From Campylorhamphus procurvoides (Eukaryota > Chordata > Aves > Passeriformes > Dendrocolaptidae), in contig WBMV01006287.1 of NCBI GenBank assembly GCA_013396655.1, positions 1,174,756 to 1,238,755 of the forward strand: a stretch of 64,000 bases of DNA. Reading direction: 5' to 3'. Shown here one piece after another: positions 13,844 through 25,527 of the stretch (its first letter is position 1; every line of letters starts with the position of its first letter). The position numbers and the translations under genes are program-made. The notes under the pieces are model-generated. The model had not been told where the DNA came from. It saw only the letters and a program-made list of their open reading frames with translations, and made no database searches.

Positions 13844-13859
13844 ATTATGCATGCATAAT
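13844..13859. promoter_or_regulatory. Perfect 16-bp palindrome of POU-type half sites
   Basis: ATTATGCATGCATAAT is its own reverse complement and is built from two overlapping ATGCAT cores. Palindromic ATGCAT-type sites bind POU-domain dimers in other systems; binding here is inference. Confidence 0.35.
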
Positions 13860-14230
13860 CATAACTATATTGATAGTATATGAAATAAATAATGGTACTG
13901 AGTTTACATATACCTTTTCTGGAATATTTAATTTTTCTACAGGATGTTTAAAAAGTTTCTTAAAATATGGTCTGAGTTACAACAGATTCGTCTTTCATGC
14001 ACTGCTAGACACAGAGACTTAATTTCACTTTTTGCCCTATTTTTTTCTTTTTTTGATGTTGTTTTTTCTTTATTTTGAATCAAGCTAGTTCTCCAAAAGA
14101 CCAAAAGAGCCTTTCAGCGGGCACTTTGTGAAGGAGGAAATCGTGGTGGGTGCCGAAATATGGCAATTGTTCATTCATTCAAGGTGCAGGTAGTGTTTCA
14201 AAGCTTAATAGGTGTGCTGCAAAATCACAG

Positions 14231-14275
14231 AAACAGTGGGTTCGATTTATCCCTGGTGTAACCCCGTTGTAACCA
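14231..14275 (+). repeat. Fragment resembling an old sauropsid interspersed repeat
   Basis: ATTTATCCCTGGTGTAAC followed by CCCGTTG resembles the widespread bird/reptile motif in which a CCTGGTGTAACTCC core is followed by CATTG. The same CCCTGGTGTAA string occurs in the fragment at 53148-53200. The family name is not certain. Confidence 0.35.
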
Positions 14276-14525
14276 AAAAGTCCACACCGGGGAAAACCCG
14301 GTTGGCTGAAAGTTCTCACGGAAGAGAAGCGAACCTGCGTGGTTTTCCGTGGGAAAAAGCAGATCCCGCTCGTTCGAAGCCGCTTTTTCGGTCCCGAGGA
14401 GAGAGCAGAGCCGGTCCCCGCGGGGCTCTCCTGACATCTAGTGGATCCCCCTCTCCGACGGCGGCCGCTTCCACCAATAACACATTTTCGGCGAAGTTTC
14501 ACACGGTACCCACTTCTGACTACGT
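14240..14525. promoter_or_regulatory. Isolated CpG island, promoter candidate
   Basis: I count about 25 CpG dinucleotides in roughly 290 bases, against near-absence of CpG in the surrounding kilobases. The island includes a GCGGCCGC at 14461-14468, an 11-base-spaced hairpin (AGAGCC with GGCTCT around 14406-14429) and a CCAAT-type box (ACCAATAAC, near 14473-14481). CpG islands mark vertebrate promoters or first exons. Overlapping frames of 130 (minus, 14179-14571) and 114 codons (plus, 14212-14556) exist, but they look like by-products of low stop density in GC-rich DNA. The direction of any transcript is unknown; a lncRNA or alternative first exon is possible. Confidence 0.5.
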
Positions 14526-14645
14526 ACCCTGTATTAATTCTAAAGAAGATATATAATGCTGCATACTCCAAGACTATTTTTTTTTCGAGAACAGGGAAAA
14601 TTACGAGACAAATATCTGCTCCTCCTCAAATAAGAGGATTCAGAA

Positions 14646-14719
14646 CCAGGTGGCACCAGTGCTTTTCTAGCAAGCTTTTGGTTTGCGGGGTTTTCCCCTC
14701 CCCCCCCCGCCCTCACGTG
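14646..14719. promoter_or_regulatory. CTCF-like motif, C-run/GC-box and CACGTG E-box beside the CpG island
   Basis: CCAGGTGGCACCA at 14646-14658 resembles the CTCF core CCAGGGGGCGCCA with two differences. A nine-base C run at 14700-14708 followed by CGCCC reads as a GC-box-like element. CACGTG lies at 14714-14719. The cluster next to the island strengthens the promoter or boundary reading, but every site is a motif match only. Confidence 0.3.
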
Positions 14720-15592
14720 TTGCCCCAGAAATTTATGGTCTGGACCACATTACTAATCTCCATGTCAACTGTATATTTCAGCCCTTAGTAACAAAGAAAC
14801 ATCCTCCCTCAGTACATGATGCAGTTGGTTTCATAGAATTATGTGGCATAATTAACTTTACAGTCTATTTGTGGGTTTCGGGTATTGTTTCTGGATGCTA
14901 AGGGGTATTTTTTTTTTTCTCTTCTCATTACTCCACCACTTTCCTCGTTAGTTTCATTCTATAGGGAGCTCCCACTCTGACTCAACCTGGGACATGTGTA
15001 TTTTGCCCTAGGTCTCTAAGCCTGCTAATGACCTTTCCTTTCCCTTTGTCACATGTCTACAACATTTCTAGTTTTCCTGATACATTTATTGTCTAAGAGT
15101 TGATTTTTTTTTCCGTCTTACACCATTAAGGACGGCTTTTGCAGGTGGTGATAAGGACTTTAGACACATGAATCATATTGTCGAGCAAATATACAGCTCA
15201 ACATTCACATCCCTCAAACAGCATTACAAGAAAATTCATACGGCACTAATTATCTAAGTAAGCAACATAATAAAAGTTGTATACCAGTCCTGCTGTGAAA
15301 CATAAAAATCAGCCCAAGCCCCCATCTTCAAAAGTCTCAAGCAGTATGTTAGTTTGAAGAGCAATTGAGGCAAACAAAAAAGACTTTTTTTTCTACCAGA
15401 CACTCTCAAAACAATAAGGAGATGGCAGAACATTGTAGGACTAAGTTAAAGAACTGAGGGAATTGTTTTATTTTACCATCTGCTTTGGAATAATTCCCCA
15501 ACAAATAACAGACTGACATATCCCCAGATGAAATCTTTAGCCTGGAAACATCTCTACTGCCTTCCATCTTTCATCAGCTAATGTAACACCAA
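14720..15592. other. Noncoding DNA downstream of the CpG island
   Basis: AT-rich again, no open frame of note and no repeat recognised. If the island fires on the plus strand, this would be first-intron or transcript sequence. Confidence 0.45.
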
Positions 15593-15626
15593 TTTTTTTT
15601 TTTTTCACATCTTTGCTTCCTGTGAC

Positions 15627-15724
15627 TTTTTTTGGTTTTGTTTGTTTGCTTGGGTTTTTGGTTTGGGGGTTTTGTGGGAGTTTTTTTTTTTGTTTGGGGC
15701 TTTTTGTTGTTGTTTTTTTTTTGT
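15627..15724 (+). repeat. T/G low-complexity tract
   Basis: Irregular TTTTGG/TTTGTTTG units with G runs and long T runs, preceded by a T13 run at 15593-15605. It explains the lysine-rich minus frame at 15537-15782. Same class as the other interrupted A/C or T/G tracts in the window. Confidence 0.85.
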
Positions 15725-17830
15725 TCCTCTTTCGATTTCTACAGACTTTCAGAAAAATCTGGGGATTCAGTCTGAAGTACAAATGTAAAACCTAGAAACC
15801 TGGATATGGTGAATAAGAATTTTTTTGCACTAAGCCAGAAAGGATGGAAATACTAGTATGTATATATAAAAATTATGTGTTGTATTTTGACTATCATTCC
15901 AAATGGAACAGGGTCTCACTACTGCTGGGCATATTTCCTTATGTGAAACACAGAAAAATTTGTACTTGTTCTGCATAATTCTTTGCCTAAAACTAGAAAA
16001 CCATCTCCGATATAATTGTGCTCTTATTCTACTATTAATTTGAGTAGACTTTTGTTCCTCGATGAAATGGGAAAAAAAATATTTGCTAAAGGTCTGTGCT
16101 GCTCTCCTGAAATCAAAATCCTCCCCTGAAGCTGAGTTTTCTATATTTTATGTCCTTGGCTTTAAATATTCCGTAGCTACCTCGTTATTATGGGGGTTTT
16201 TTTGAGACTAAAACCTAGCAGGTTTGTCCTGTGTGCATTATCTTTTAGGTTTACACAGTCAGGTTCCTATTGTGCTGGTTAGTGTATTCTGCCATCCCTA
16301 ACACCTCATCTGATTTTCACATACACTCTCTGTATCTCCTGGTGCTCCAAAGCACCTTTTGTTTCATTTCCCACTTCTCAATTCTTCATTTCTTCTTAAA
16401 ATAATCAGAAAGCCCTTTTCAGCCCCATTCAAGTACCTGCTTTTCCACTGCAGGTCCCACATTTTGTGCCTGGGCTGCCTTACACCCCCCAGCACACAAT
16501 GCCAGACAGGCTCCTCATTCACTCAGTGTTCAGAGCAGCTTTGTACATATCAAAACAAGTTAAATGACAGATGGCTTGTGGCATTTTAATGAAATGTCTA
16601 GTCACTGAGCAGCCTCACTCTTGTAAACTACAGTAATGAACTAGCTATTGTACAGACTACAGTAATGAAGCAGGCACAGGCAGAGGTGTTGAAGTTGTAT
16701 TTTGCAGCATCTGCACCAATGTGTCCTACAGCAGGGATACTTCCTCCACCTCCTGCACTACAGACTCCAGTCACTGCTTCATTCAGTCACCCTGCACACA
16801 TTCACGCACAGTCCTTCCTGGTTTTCACCTTTGTTATCACTAGAATTTTATTGCTTTCTTTATTCTTCACATTACATGTATTTTCCCCTGGGTTTTATGG
16901 TAACTGCCCTCACTCTTCATGGTCAGAGTTAAAACAAACACTGTTAAGAGACCTGAATAGTACACGTGTCATGCAGGAACTTTAGAAAGGGGTGCCATTG
17001 CTGTCATTACAGTATAGCAGGGGTGGTATCCTCACTTCCTTGTACTATTCTGAAGGCAAAACCCAGTTCTAACAAGGTTCAGTTGCTCCTTTCAATCTGT
17101 GGTGTGTATAGTATTGCTATGCATCCCTGCATTTTCTGTACTTGCTATGGATTTGAATACTGCTGATGCAACCTTATTAAATTGATAGGACCATGAGTCG
17201 CCCCTCAGGTACCATGGTGGTAAGCAATTACAGCCATCAAACTCCCACTGCAGATGATAGAAATGGCCCCAGTGACTTCAACAGGGAAGATACCCTTGCT
17301 GTTCCATTTGCAGAGAAACTTAGAAGCACGTTCAGTGCCACAGTTTCAAATAAAAGTAAAATAAATTAAAAAATAGACTTAAAAAATCATCACAAAACAA
17401 GAAAGCTGAGTACTTTCTGAAACATCTTAGAAACTGAGCCTTCAAGTGACGCAGGAAACGCTACCTTTTAAAGCATGTTTTTTCTTTTTTTATTTGCCTT
17501 AGTTGAAACTGCATGCTGGCTCTGGTCAGCCCACAGTGCTAAGCAATAGAAACAGAGTTTTTATAGAAACTGTATGTGAGTGTGGTCTTCTGTGCACACT
17601 CTTGCATGAACATGCTAGCATATTTAATTTCTCATGGGAACTAGCATACTTTGCTTCACTCCAGTAAAATATACTAAAAGATCAGTTCTGGGTTCATTAT
17701 TGCAAGTTGGATTTTTACCATTTAATTCAACAGGAGAAGAAAATGCTACATTTTCAATATTACTGTCTATTACTCCAAAAACCCTTCCTTCATATCCACA
17801 TATATTGTATGGGAAGAAAAAGTGCAAAGG
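15725..17830. other. Unique noncoding DNA
   Basis: No gene recognised. The 106-codon plus frame at 16665-16985 is proline/phenylalanine-rich without a domain and overlaps a 76-codon frame in another phase, so it is treated as chance. A 14-base direct duplication (ACTACAGTAATGAA) lies at 16627-16640 and 16656-16669, period 29. Confidence 0.55.
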
Positions 17831-17916
17831 AGAAAAAACCAAACCAAATGGAAAAAAAAAAAACCAAAACACAAAAAAAACCCAAAAAAACCCAAAAAAA
17901 CAAACAAACAAAAAAG
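17831..17916 (+). repeat. Interrupted A/C low-complexity tract
   Basis: A runs of 7-12 separated by CC or CCC, ending in CAAA units. Explains the open frames on both strands at 17624-17969. Confidence 0.88.
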
Positions 17917-20900
17917 TAATTTTACAAATTGGTCATTTACTTAACTTAAAACTTAGAGAAGGGAACTAAGTTCAAAACAGGCTTTGGAAAAATAGAAAGA
18001 GTATGCAAATCATATAAATTCAAGGCTGTCTGTCTAAGGTTACTCAGATCTTAAATTATTTTAAGATTATACATTTCAAATTTACAAGTTGCTTGCACAG
18101 ATTGGTCTGTACCTGTCACATGGTTATACACACTGCTGTCTTCTTGCTCGTCAGGACACCATGCAGCAACAAGAGCTGCATAGTATTTGTCAGGTTGCCC
18201 TAATAATTAATAATTTTTGATTTTTTTTCATGCCTTTTATGACTTCAGCATTTTTTCAGAGTATCTCAGCAAGGTATCAAATCTCTGTGGCCCTAACTCC
18301 AGGGACAGGGCATTATGCTTGTGCAGTGAAGGCTTATCAAGTGTGGGAAGCCACTTTTGGGACAGAGGCTGGAGATGGTGAATTTGGAAGATGAGGAATT
18401 TTAGAGTGCTATTACTGTTGTCATACTGTGCCCAAAGCATTTAATCCACCATCATTGATGCTTTCTTGCTCTCATTATCAGCAGTAAAACTGATTTCACA
18501 AATGCAGGGAAAACTTTGTCCACAGTTGTTTTTTCCCTCTGTAGTCCCTAGTCTGCCAGTGCACACATCCCACTTCAATATGTTGCATACAGCACTTGAC
18601 AAAACTTATCCATAAACTCCCAAAAGTGATGAAAAACAAGCAAGAAAAAGTATCTAGCGCCTTAAATACTTATCATCTTTTTAAATAATGGCCCTTTCAC
18701 AGCTCAGTATTTTTCAACCCTTTGCACAGCTGAGTGCTTTAGTACTTTCTCTCCCCAGAAAACAATCTCCCTGGCACCATGGCACAATAGATGTTCATAT
18801 ATGATAACTTTTTAATGATCCTTACTTCACTGTGTGAAGGTATGATTTGTAAAATCTAGATATCAGCAAACATGACTATTGCTGTATTCATGGAACTGTC
18901 TCTGAACACCTGGGAAAACGTGCCCTAAAACAGAAGTCCAGAAGAGTTATTTCAGTTTGATGTTTCCCTCTTTTTTTTTTTGTCTTTTTCCAAAGAGACA
19001 CTCTTTTAGCCATAGTGTTGTGTGGAGATTAATTACACCACCCACTCACCAGCTATATTTATCATAGATGAGCTTCTTATGGATATTTCAAAAGATTTAT
19101 TCTCTGTGATATTCTATTCCAAAATGACAGCAGAAATCCATATGGGATGAATAAAGTTGTGTCCTTGAATATGTGACAGGGCCCAGTGCTTCCTTACAAT
19201 TAATAGTCTTACTCCTGAAAGTATATTGGTTAGTGTGCTTCACCACTACTAAGAGCAGAGAGAGATTAGGTGGCTGAAGAGATATATGAACAAGAGGGTT
19301 AAAAAATTCATTTTTCTTGTCATGGGACTGGCAGGAGCTGAGGACTCTAAACCATGCTCTGTTGCTCGGTCAGGTCATTGAACCTGGTGGTGGCAGCACC
19401 TTCCACAAGGAAGACCCTTCCCAGAAGAAGAGATCTGTGGGGACACGTCATTTTCTAGCAGTTCATCTTTGATTCCTGCTGATCAGGGAACCTTATTAGG
19501 ATTCAAATAAAATCTTAAAAGAAATGCCCACATTCCAAGGTTTTAGGAAAATCAAGCAAAATTAATTAAACAATTGGCAGAACATCTCCATTTACAGGAC
19601 CAGCAAACATCCTAGTGTTGGGAAGCTAAACAGTGATGAACAACTCTACAGAGGGAACAATTAGAGGTGATTAAGAGGAAGAGTTTCTTGGCATGAAGGA
19701 TGTAATAAATGTTGACTAAAAATTATTTTTCATTGGCCCACAGTTTGAAGAAGAAAAAGAATAGGAAAGAGAGGGACAGAGAAATGGGTTTTTTTATGTT
19801 GCATACATCAAACTCCCTGCTGCAAGTCAATATCACAGTGGTATATTTTAACAGAAGTGGGTCAATGTTAGCTTCTGTCAACATTTCTATTAAGAATGGT
19901 CTGGACACATAATGTTTTTTGATAAGTCTATATATTTAAAGCAAATATAAAATATTGATGTCTACTCTAGAAACATGTCAATAAACCTTCAAGCTGTGGT
20001 CATCTCCTCCTGTGGACTTCCCCAGGGCATTGGTTTTCTGGTTTGAGGGGAGGAAGGCAGGCCACCCACAGGGGATCAACAAGTACCACACATATCTCCT
20101 CTGATGAGTGCAGGCCCCTGATTCCTCATAGGTCTCATGCACCAGCATCAATCTTCCTGAAGTAAATGGCAGAGCAGCAGCTGATAAATAGCAAGTTCCA
20201 ACCACAGAGCTGTGCAGCTGCCACTGCGAGACGGTCTGACAACTGTCTTCCAGTTGTGTCACCAAAACCAGACCACATCTTGTCCCAGTGTCACTCACCA
20301 AAGTCCTGTCACCCTCTCCCTGATGGCCACTACAGGCTTTCTCTTCATTGCAGCAATAAAACTGTCCTTGGCATTTCTTGATGTATCAGCATGGCCACTC
20401 TGTAATCTGAATAATATTTCTGTATTTACAGAAAAGTAATCAAAAGGTCAGTACTTTATTGCCATTGTTGTAAACTGGGTTTGTTCCTTAAAGCGTGCAA
20501 CACAGAGTGCGTGATTAGGAAGTTACAGGAGTAACAAAAAAAAGCAAGTGACACTGCTTTAGTAACATCAACCCACAAAACAGAAAAAGATTATTCTGAC
20601 TGATCAACATTTAAAATGTGATAACAGTGAAACCTCACACACTGTTGATTCAAACTTTTCAGCAGAATTCATCTTGTCACAGCTTGTATTTTCTTGCCTT
20701 GATAAGGTCAGTTTGCCAAAAAGAACAAAGTGCACATAACTAATACATTACTCAACTACTTGTACACTTCCTTCTATTTTTCTTATGACATCTCACTATT
20801 CAGAAACATAGACAGGGCACCTTGATAAAAAGGGTCATTTAAGAGACTTCACAGAACTTCTGTACTGTGAAGGATCGAATTTTCACTTGAATGCTTACAT

Positions 20901-23900
20901 TTTCACATAGTTTCTTTACAGAAGTCTTCTTTTTCAATACCAGTGGCTGCAATTTAGTGTTTCCTCATGTCTCTGACCAGAATTATATAAAATATTAGAG
21001 CACATTTGTCCCAGGGGAAGACCACAGCTAACTCAGAGGTATATCATTGTGGTGATTATATTTACGCATCCAACCAATCATATCCAATCCAATGGGCAGC
21101 AATCTCCTCTATCTCTGCTCAGATGGTGGTGCTCCAGAATGACCAAATTAAGTCAATTTCTGAAATCATTAGTTCCCAGATGTATTTGAAAGATGGACTT
21201 TCATAATAATCACATCTTCCAAGCTCTAGTAGAATGCTGACTTTCATCTGGTTTTTGTTTTTTCCTTTTTCTCAGGAAATTTAAGTGTTAAAGGGCAATA
21301 ATTAAAAGATATCCACATGCAGGTTACAGGAATAATTGCGGGCTTGCATTTGTGCACACTTAGCAAGATGGTGAGGTGAACTAGCTTGGTAGTCCTGTTG
21401 GAATATCTACTCAACCTCTGAAATAGACATACAGACACAAAACACATCTTGAAAACAGCATATGAAGAATTGTGGGAAAACCTGGGGTTTTTTTCAGATA
21501 AGGCAACTCCTCCAAAGTATTGTAAATTTTGGTGACTTTAATGAAAGTGAGTTGAGTTTCACCTAAAGGGAAGGGACTATTCTGGTTGGATATGAGCATG
21601 GTCAGCATAAATGATTAAACTGGTTGTGTTTTTACAGCAAGTTAATCAATATTTGCTAAATTCATACTGAAACCCTGAAGTGCACAGCAAAACAAACCAA
21701 AGATCTACACAGTTCCGTGTAACAGCTTGGGGGAACATCCAGAGACTTCTTGCCTGTGTATTAGCAGTGTTGTTGGCTCCACATTCTTCTTGCTCATAGA
21801 TCCTTCCTATTCTGTGCTCTGTGCAGAGGCAAAGGAAATTAAACCCTGAGCATTTCTCTTGTAAAAAACTTGCATTTTCTATTGATTCTTCAGTAACTTT
21901 TAAATGAGGTTCAGTATCACCTTGAACTAATGCTGTTCCTCAAAATTGACTTTTATCAGGATATGTTATATACTTACACGGGAAAATTGTGCAACAAATT
22001 TAACTCTTGCAATAGTGAAATCTCAGACTGTCATAAGGTTCATTTTATGTGTAAAATTCTCCTTTCAGATCTGTGCCTACTTGGTTCCCAGGAAAAGAAA
22101 TTTCTTTCACTAATATCTTAGGCCTATTTTTTTCTCAAACTCTGTTTTAATATAAAAAAGGTGGCAAGTAGGCTCAATAAGAGAAGCAGCTCCTAATACA
22201 CAACAAAATATAAGCACTATAGTTCTGACAAAAAGAGAAAATAATTTAGTCTGATCTTGGTTGCATAGCTTCTTATCAAAAATAACTTTTTCAAAGCCAT
22301 CTACTGTGAACAGGCATAAAACTAAAAAGTTTAGAAACTCACACCTGTGTTATTCATAAAAAGCACAGGAATTTGTTCTCTCCTGAACAAGAACCACCCT
22401 TCAGTGAGCCAATGAAATTATTTTTAGTGTAAGTACTGCAATCATCCATAACAACCATATACATTAAACAGTTAGCATGAGAACAAGAGGAAAATGGGTA
22501 CAGATTGATTTGAGCCAGTGCTGTCATATGTGGACTTGTAGAAAACAGTTAAGTACTTGCTGTGTTAAAGTTATGCACATTATGGGGCAGCACAATTTCT
22601 GTGACATTTTTTGACATTTGCTCTTAGTAACTCAAGATCTGGATAATTATATAGCCAGAAATTTGCTGGAATTATTTCTTGTTTTTTTGCAGAAAATTAC
22701 TCTTTTGACTTTCTAATCTTTGCAGAAGAAACACTGTATTCCAACCTCTGGATTAAATGATATCATATGAAAAAAAAATTCTTGTTGTGAAACTTACTCA
22801 GGTTTCAAACTTATGTTGGCATATGCGGGGGTAAGGCTAAAATGAATGAAAATGCAGACTTCAGTGAGTTCAACCATGCTAAAATCCACCTTTCTTGCCT
22901 ATGATCCAAATTCACCTTAGTATTGAGATGATTGGGTTGCTCAGGTCTTCAGTCTTATTAATTTCAAGGTAAAATGGATGCATTTGTATAACATTTTTAA
23001 TGAGGAATCCCAAGAAATAATTTAATTGGAAGTTATCAATAGCCAGAAGCACACACAACCAGAAATAATGCCTGTGACTTCCCACAGAATTTTTTCAAAG
23101 GCAGTGGACTTGATATAGTTAGAGGGACAAAGCTTTGTCTGAAATGAGTTGAAAAGGATCTAAGTAAAATTGGTAAGTGATTGAGAAGGAAAAAAACCCA
23201 AAACTCGAAGTTCTCACAACTCTCAGAATGTTGCTTATTTATCTGCTTATTTATCAGATATATATGTTACAAATGCATAGCAAAACTCTCGTGTTACCTT
23301 CTTCTTTAGTTCTGTGCTATAAATTATACAACGATACCAGCAACTTCACTGCAGATCTCTACACTCTCTTGGTTTTTGAAGTCACAAGTCAATAATAAAA
23401 GGAAATATTTAGGAATAGAATAAATGCTCTTTAAAAATTACCATTATTAGTAGTAGAACTAATAACAACAATGCACAAGTAAATGTGAGGTTTCCTTGGT
23501 GATAAAGGAAATGAGGTCTACCTGAAAGCTAAATGACAATTAATTTACTTCTCTGATTTATTTGACTACTACTGTTGGGTGGTAAAAGCTAGAAAGTGAA
23601 TGACACACGGTATTTCTCCCTACACTCATGGAAGTTAACAGACCAGCTTACTGTCACCCTGGGCTAAGAGGGAGAGTAATTCCATTATTCCCGCTGGAAC
23701 AACATTAAGGGAAATGAATCTTATTCTGTTCCTTTTTTCCCCCTAATTTATCAGATTATTTTTTTACAGAGTAGACTGTATGTATGGCAAGTAAAAAAAT
23801 ATGTTATTTTCACCATCTGCATGCTGCTAATGGATTTTGGACATGAAAAAGAGACAGAGTACATGTCTTGGATGTGTGAAAAATTCAATAACAGACCTGG

Positions 23901-23986
23901 AAAATAAAGGGAACTGTATTGCCGGGTGTTTAGCAAGAACTGATTTACATACTGGAGTAGATCTTTCATGAATTACACAGAAATAC
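17917..23986. other. Unique noncoding DNA
   Basis: About 6 kb with no supported gene, RNA or transposon. A perfect octamer ATGCAAAT lies at 18003-18010. Overlapping frames at 19978-20439 on both strands show no family signature. Confidence 0.55.
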
Positions 23987-24024
23987 AAAAGAGAGAGAAA
24001 GAAAAAAAAAAAAAAAGAAAAAAG
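23987..24024 (+). repeat. 38-base polypurine tract
   Basis: Uninterrupted A/G run (GAGAGAGAAAG then A runs). Low-complexity sequence; a triplex-prone purine strand is possible. Confidence 0.85.
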
Positions 24025-25347
24025 CCTACGATTGCTCTCGACCACCATGCATGTTGATGAATCCCTGGCACTTTTTAATTAATGTCCTATTGTGTCTGAC
24101 AGCTTACCAAGGATTGGGACTAAAGACAATGATTCTTTAACGTAAAAGTGACTTACAACATATATTGAAAAGGAAAAGATTTGTATTTATACAAGCTGTG
24201 GATATTTGTTAGAAAGAAGACTTTTTACTGTTAGTGCAAATACCTGAGATGAATTTCCATCTATCACAAGATTGTATCATTAGTATAATAAAATCTTAAA
24301 CCCTATAGAGTGAGTAAAAAATATTTATAGAATCAATATGTCAGTTGGAAAAAAAAAAATATTCTAAAAAAATTCGGGAACCCTTTTCAGATTCCAGACT
24401 TGGGGAGAGAGAATAATAATCAGCATCAGAGTAAAGGAAATTATTTAGAATTATCAGTGAATATTTGTTCACATATTCAAACAATTGCATTTGATTGTAT
24501 TTTTTATTCTAGTTTCTGTAAGCAAATATTTATCTATTCTCAGAAATACCCAGAAAGTATATTTTGTAAACAGTAGCCTACAAAAGAATAACCTGCTTTT
24601 TTTTTCTTTTTCCTAAATAATCAATTAGAATTAAATTTACATGAAAAAACCAATTCACAATGAGACGTTTATTCAACCTCACAGAATCAGCTGATGTGAC
24701 TGCCCTCTTCAGGCGAAACAGCACAATTTCTCAATGTCAGAATTGCAAAACAGCTTGCAAGGATAATCCACAGTAATTTTCAAACGGCAGATACTTCTGT
24801 GAAAATTATGATCCTGTTTTTGACTGCTTGAAAGGAAAGTAAAACTCAACAGATAATACAAAAATGTATGAAGAACATAGTTATTACAAACTATTTATTT
24901 GTCCACTCTGTTAATACAATATATATAATAATAGTTAAACACTGCAGACATCATTGTGTACTCTGTATGTTGTAAAAACAATAATGAGCAGAATAAGAAA
25001 TGTGTGGTTATTACAATAATAATACAATAATTATATTTTGTAGTTTGTTCTAAGAGGGTGCATGCAGTTACAATACCCAGGAACAGAGCAATCTGAATTG
25101 CTCAAGTGGTTGGTACTGTCCAGGTGCCAGAATTTNACCAGGAAGCAACTGTGGTGTTCCAAAATCTAATGACAACTTGAGTGTTCTTAGCAAAGCTGTT
25201 TCCCTCTTCCACCTGGCAGTGTTTGAAAAGTATTGTCACCTAGTTTAGAACTCATAGTAAATGAAATCTATCTTAACGTTAATTAGTAGAGCCTGATAAG
25301 ACTTTATTTCAACCCTAACTTCACAGACTTTATGGAAGTGGCAATAT
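24025..25347. other. AT-rich noncoding DNA before an assembly gap
   Basis: No gene recognised; ATA/ATT-rich runs near 24890-25050. One ambiguous base (N) sits at 25136. Confidence 0.6.
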
Positions 25348-25420
25348 NNNNNNNNNNNNNNNNNNNNNNNNNNNNNNNNNNNNNNNNNNNNNNNNNNNNN
25401 NNNNNNNNNNNNNNNNNNNN
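25348..25420. other. Assembly gap (73 N)
   Basis: A run of 73 N by direct count. Its odd size suggests a gap length estimated from paired reads or a scaffold rather than a default filler. Single N bases also occur at 25136 and 48510. Confidence 0.99.
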
Positions 25421-25490
25421 AAAGAAAACTGACATTGCATTATTTCTTCCATGAAAATGAAAGCCATGCTTTCAGATATGAGACTGCCAG

Positions 25491-25527
25491 GAAAAGAAAA
25501 AAAAAAAAAAGAAAAAAGAAAAGAAAA
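25491..25527 (+). repeat. A-rich polypurine tract close to the gap
   Basis: AAAAG/GAAAA units with an A run of about 15, 70 bases after the assembly gap. It may be connected to the assembly break. Confidence 0.85.

Noticed and set aside
14439..14468. Cloning-vector contamination suggested by CTAGTGGATCCCCC and a nearby NotI site
   Set aside because: The site order differs from common polylinkers and the match does not extend; flanks are ordinary island sequence.
14179..14571. Opposing 130- and 114-codon frames over the CpG island
   Set aside because: GC-rich DNA has few stops; no domain, and both strands are open equally.
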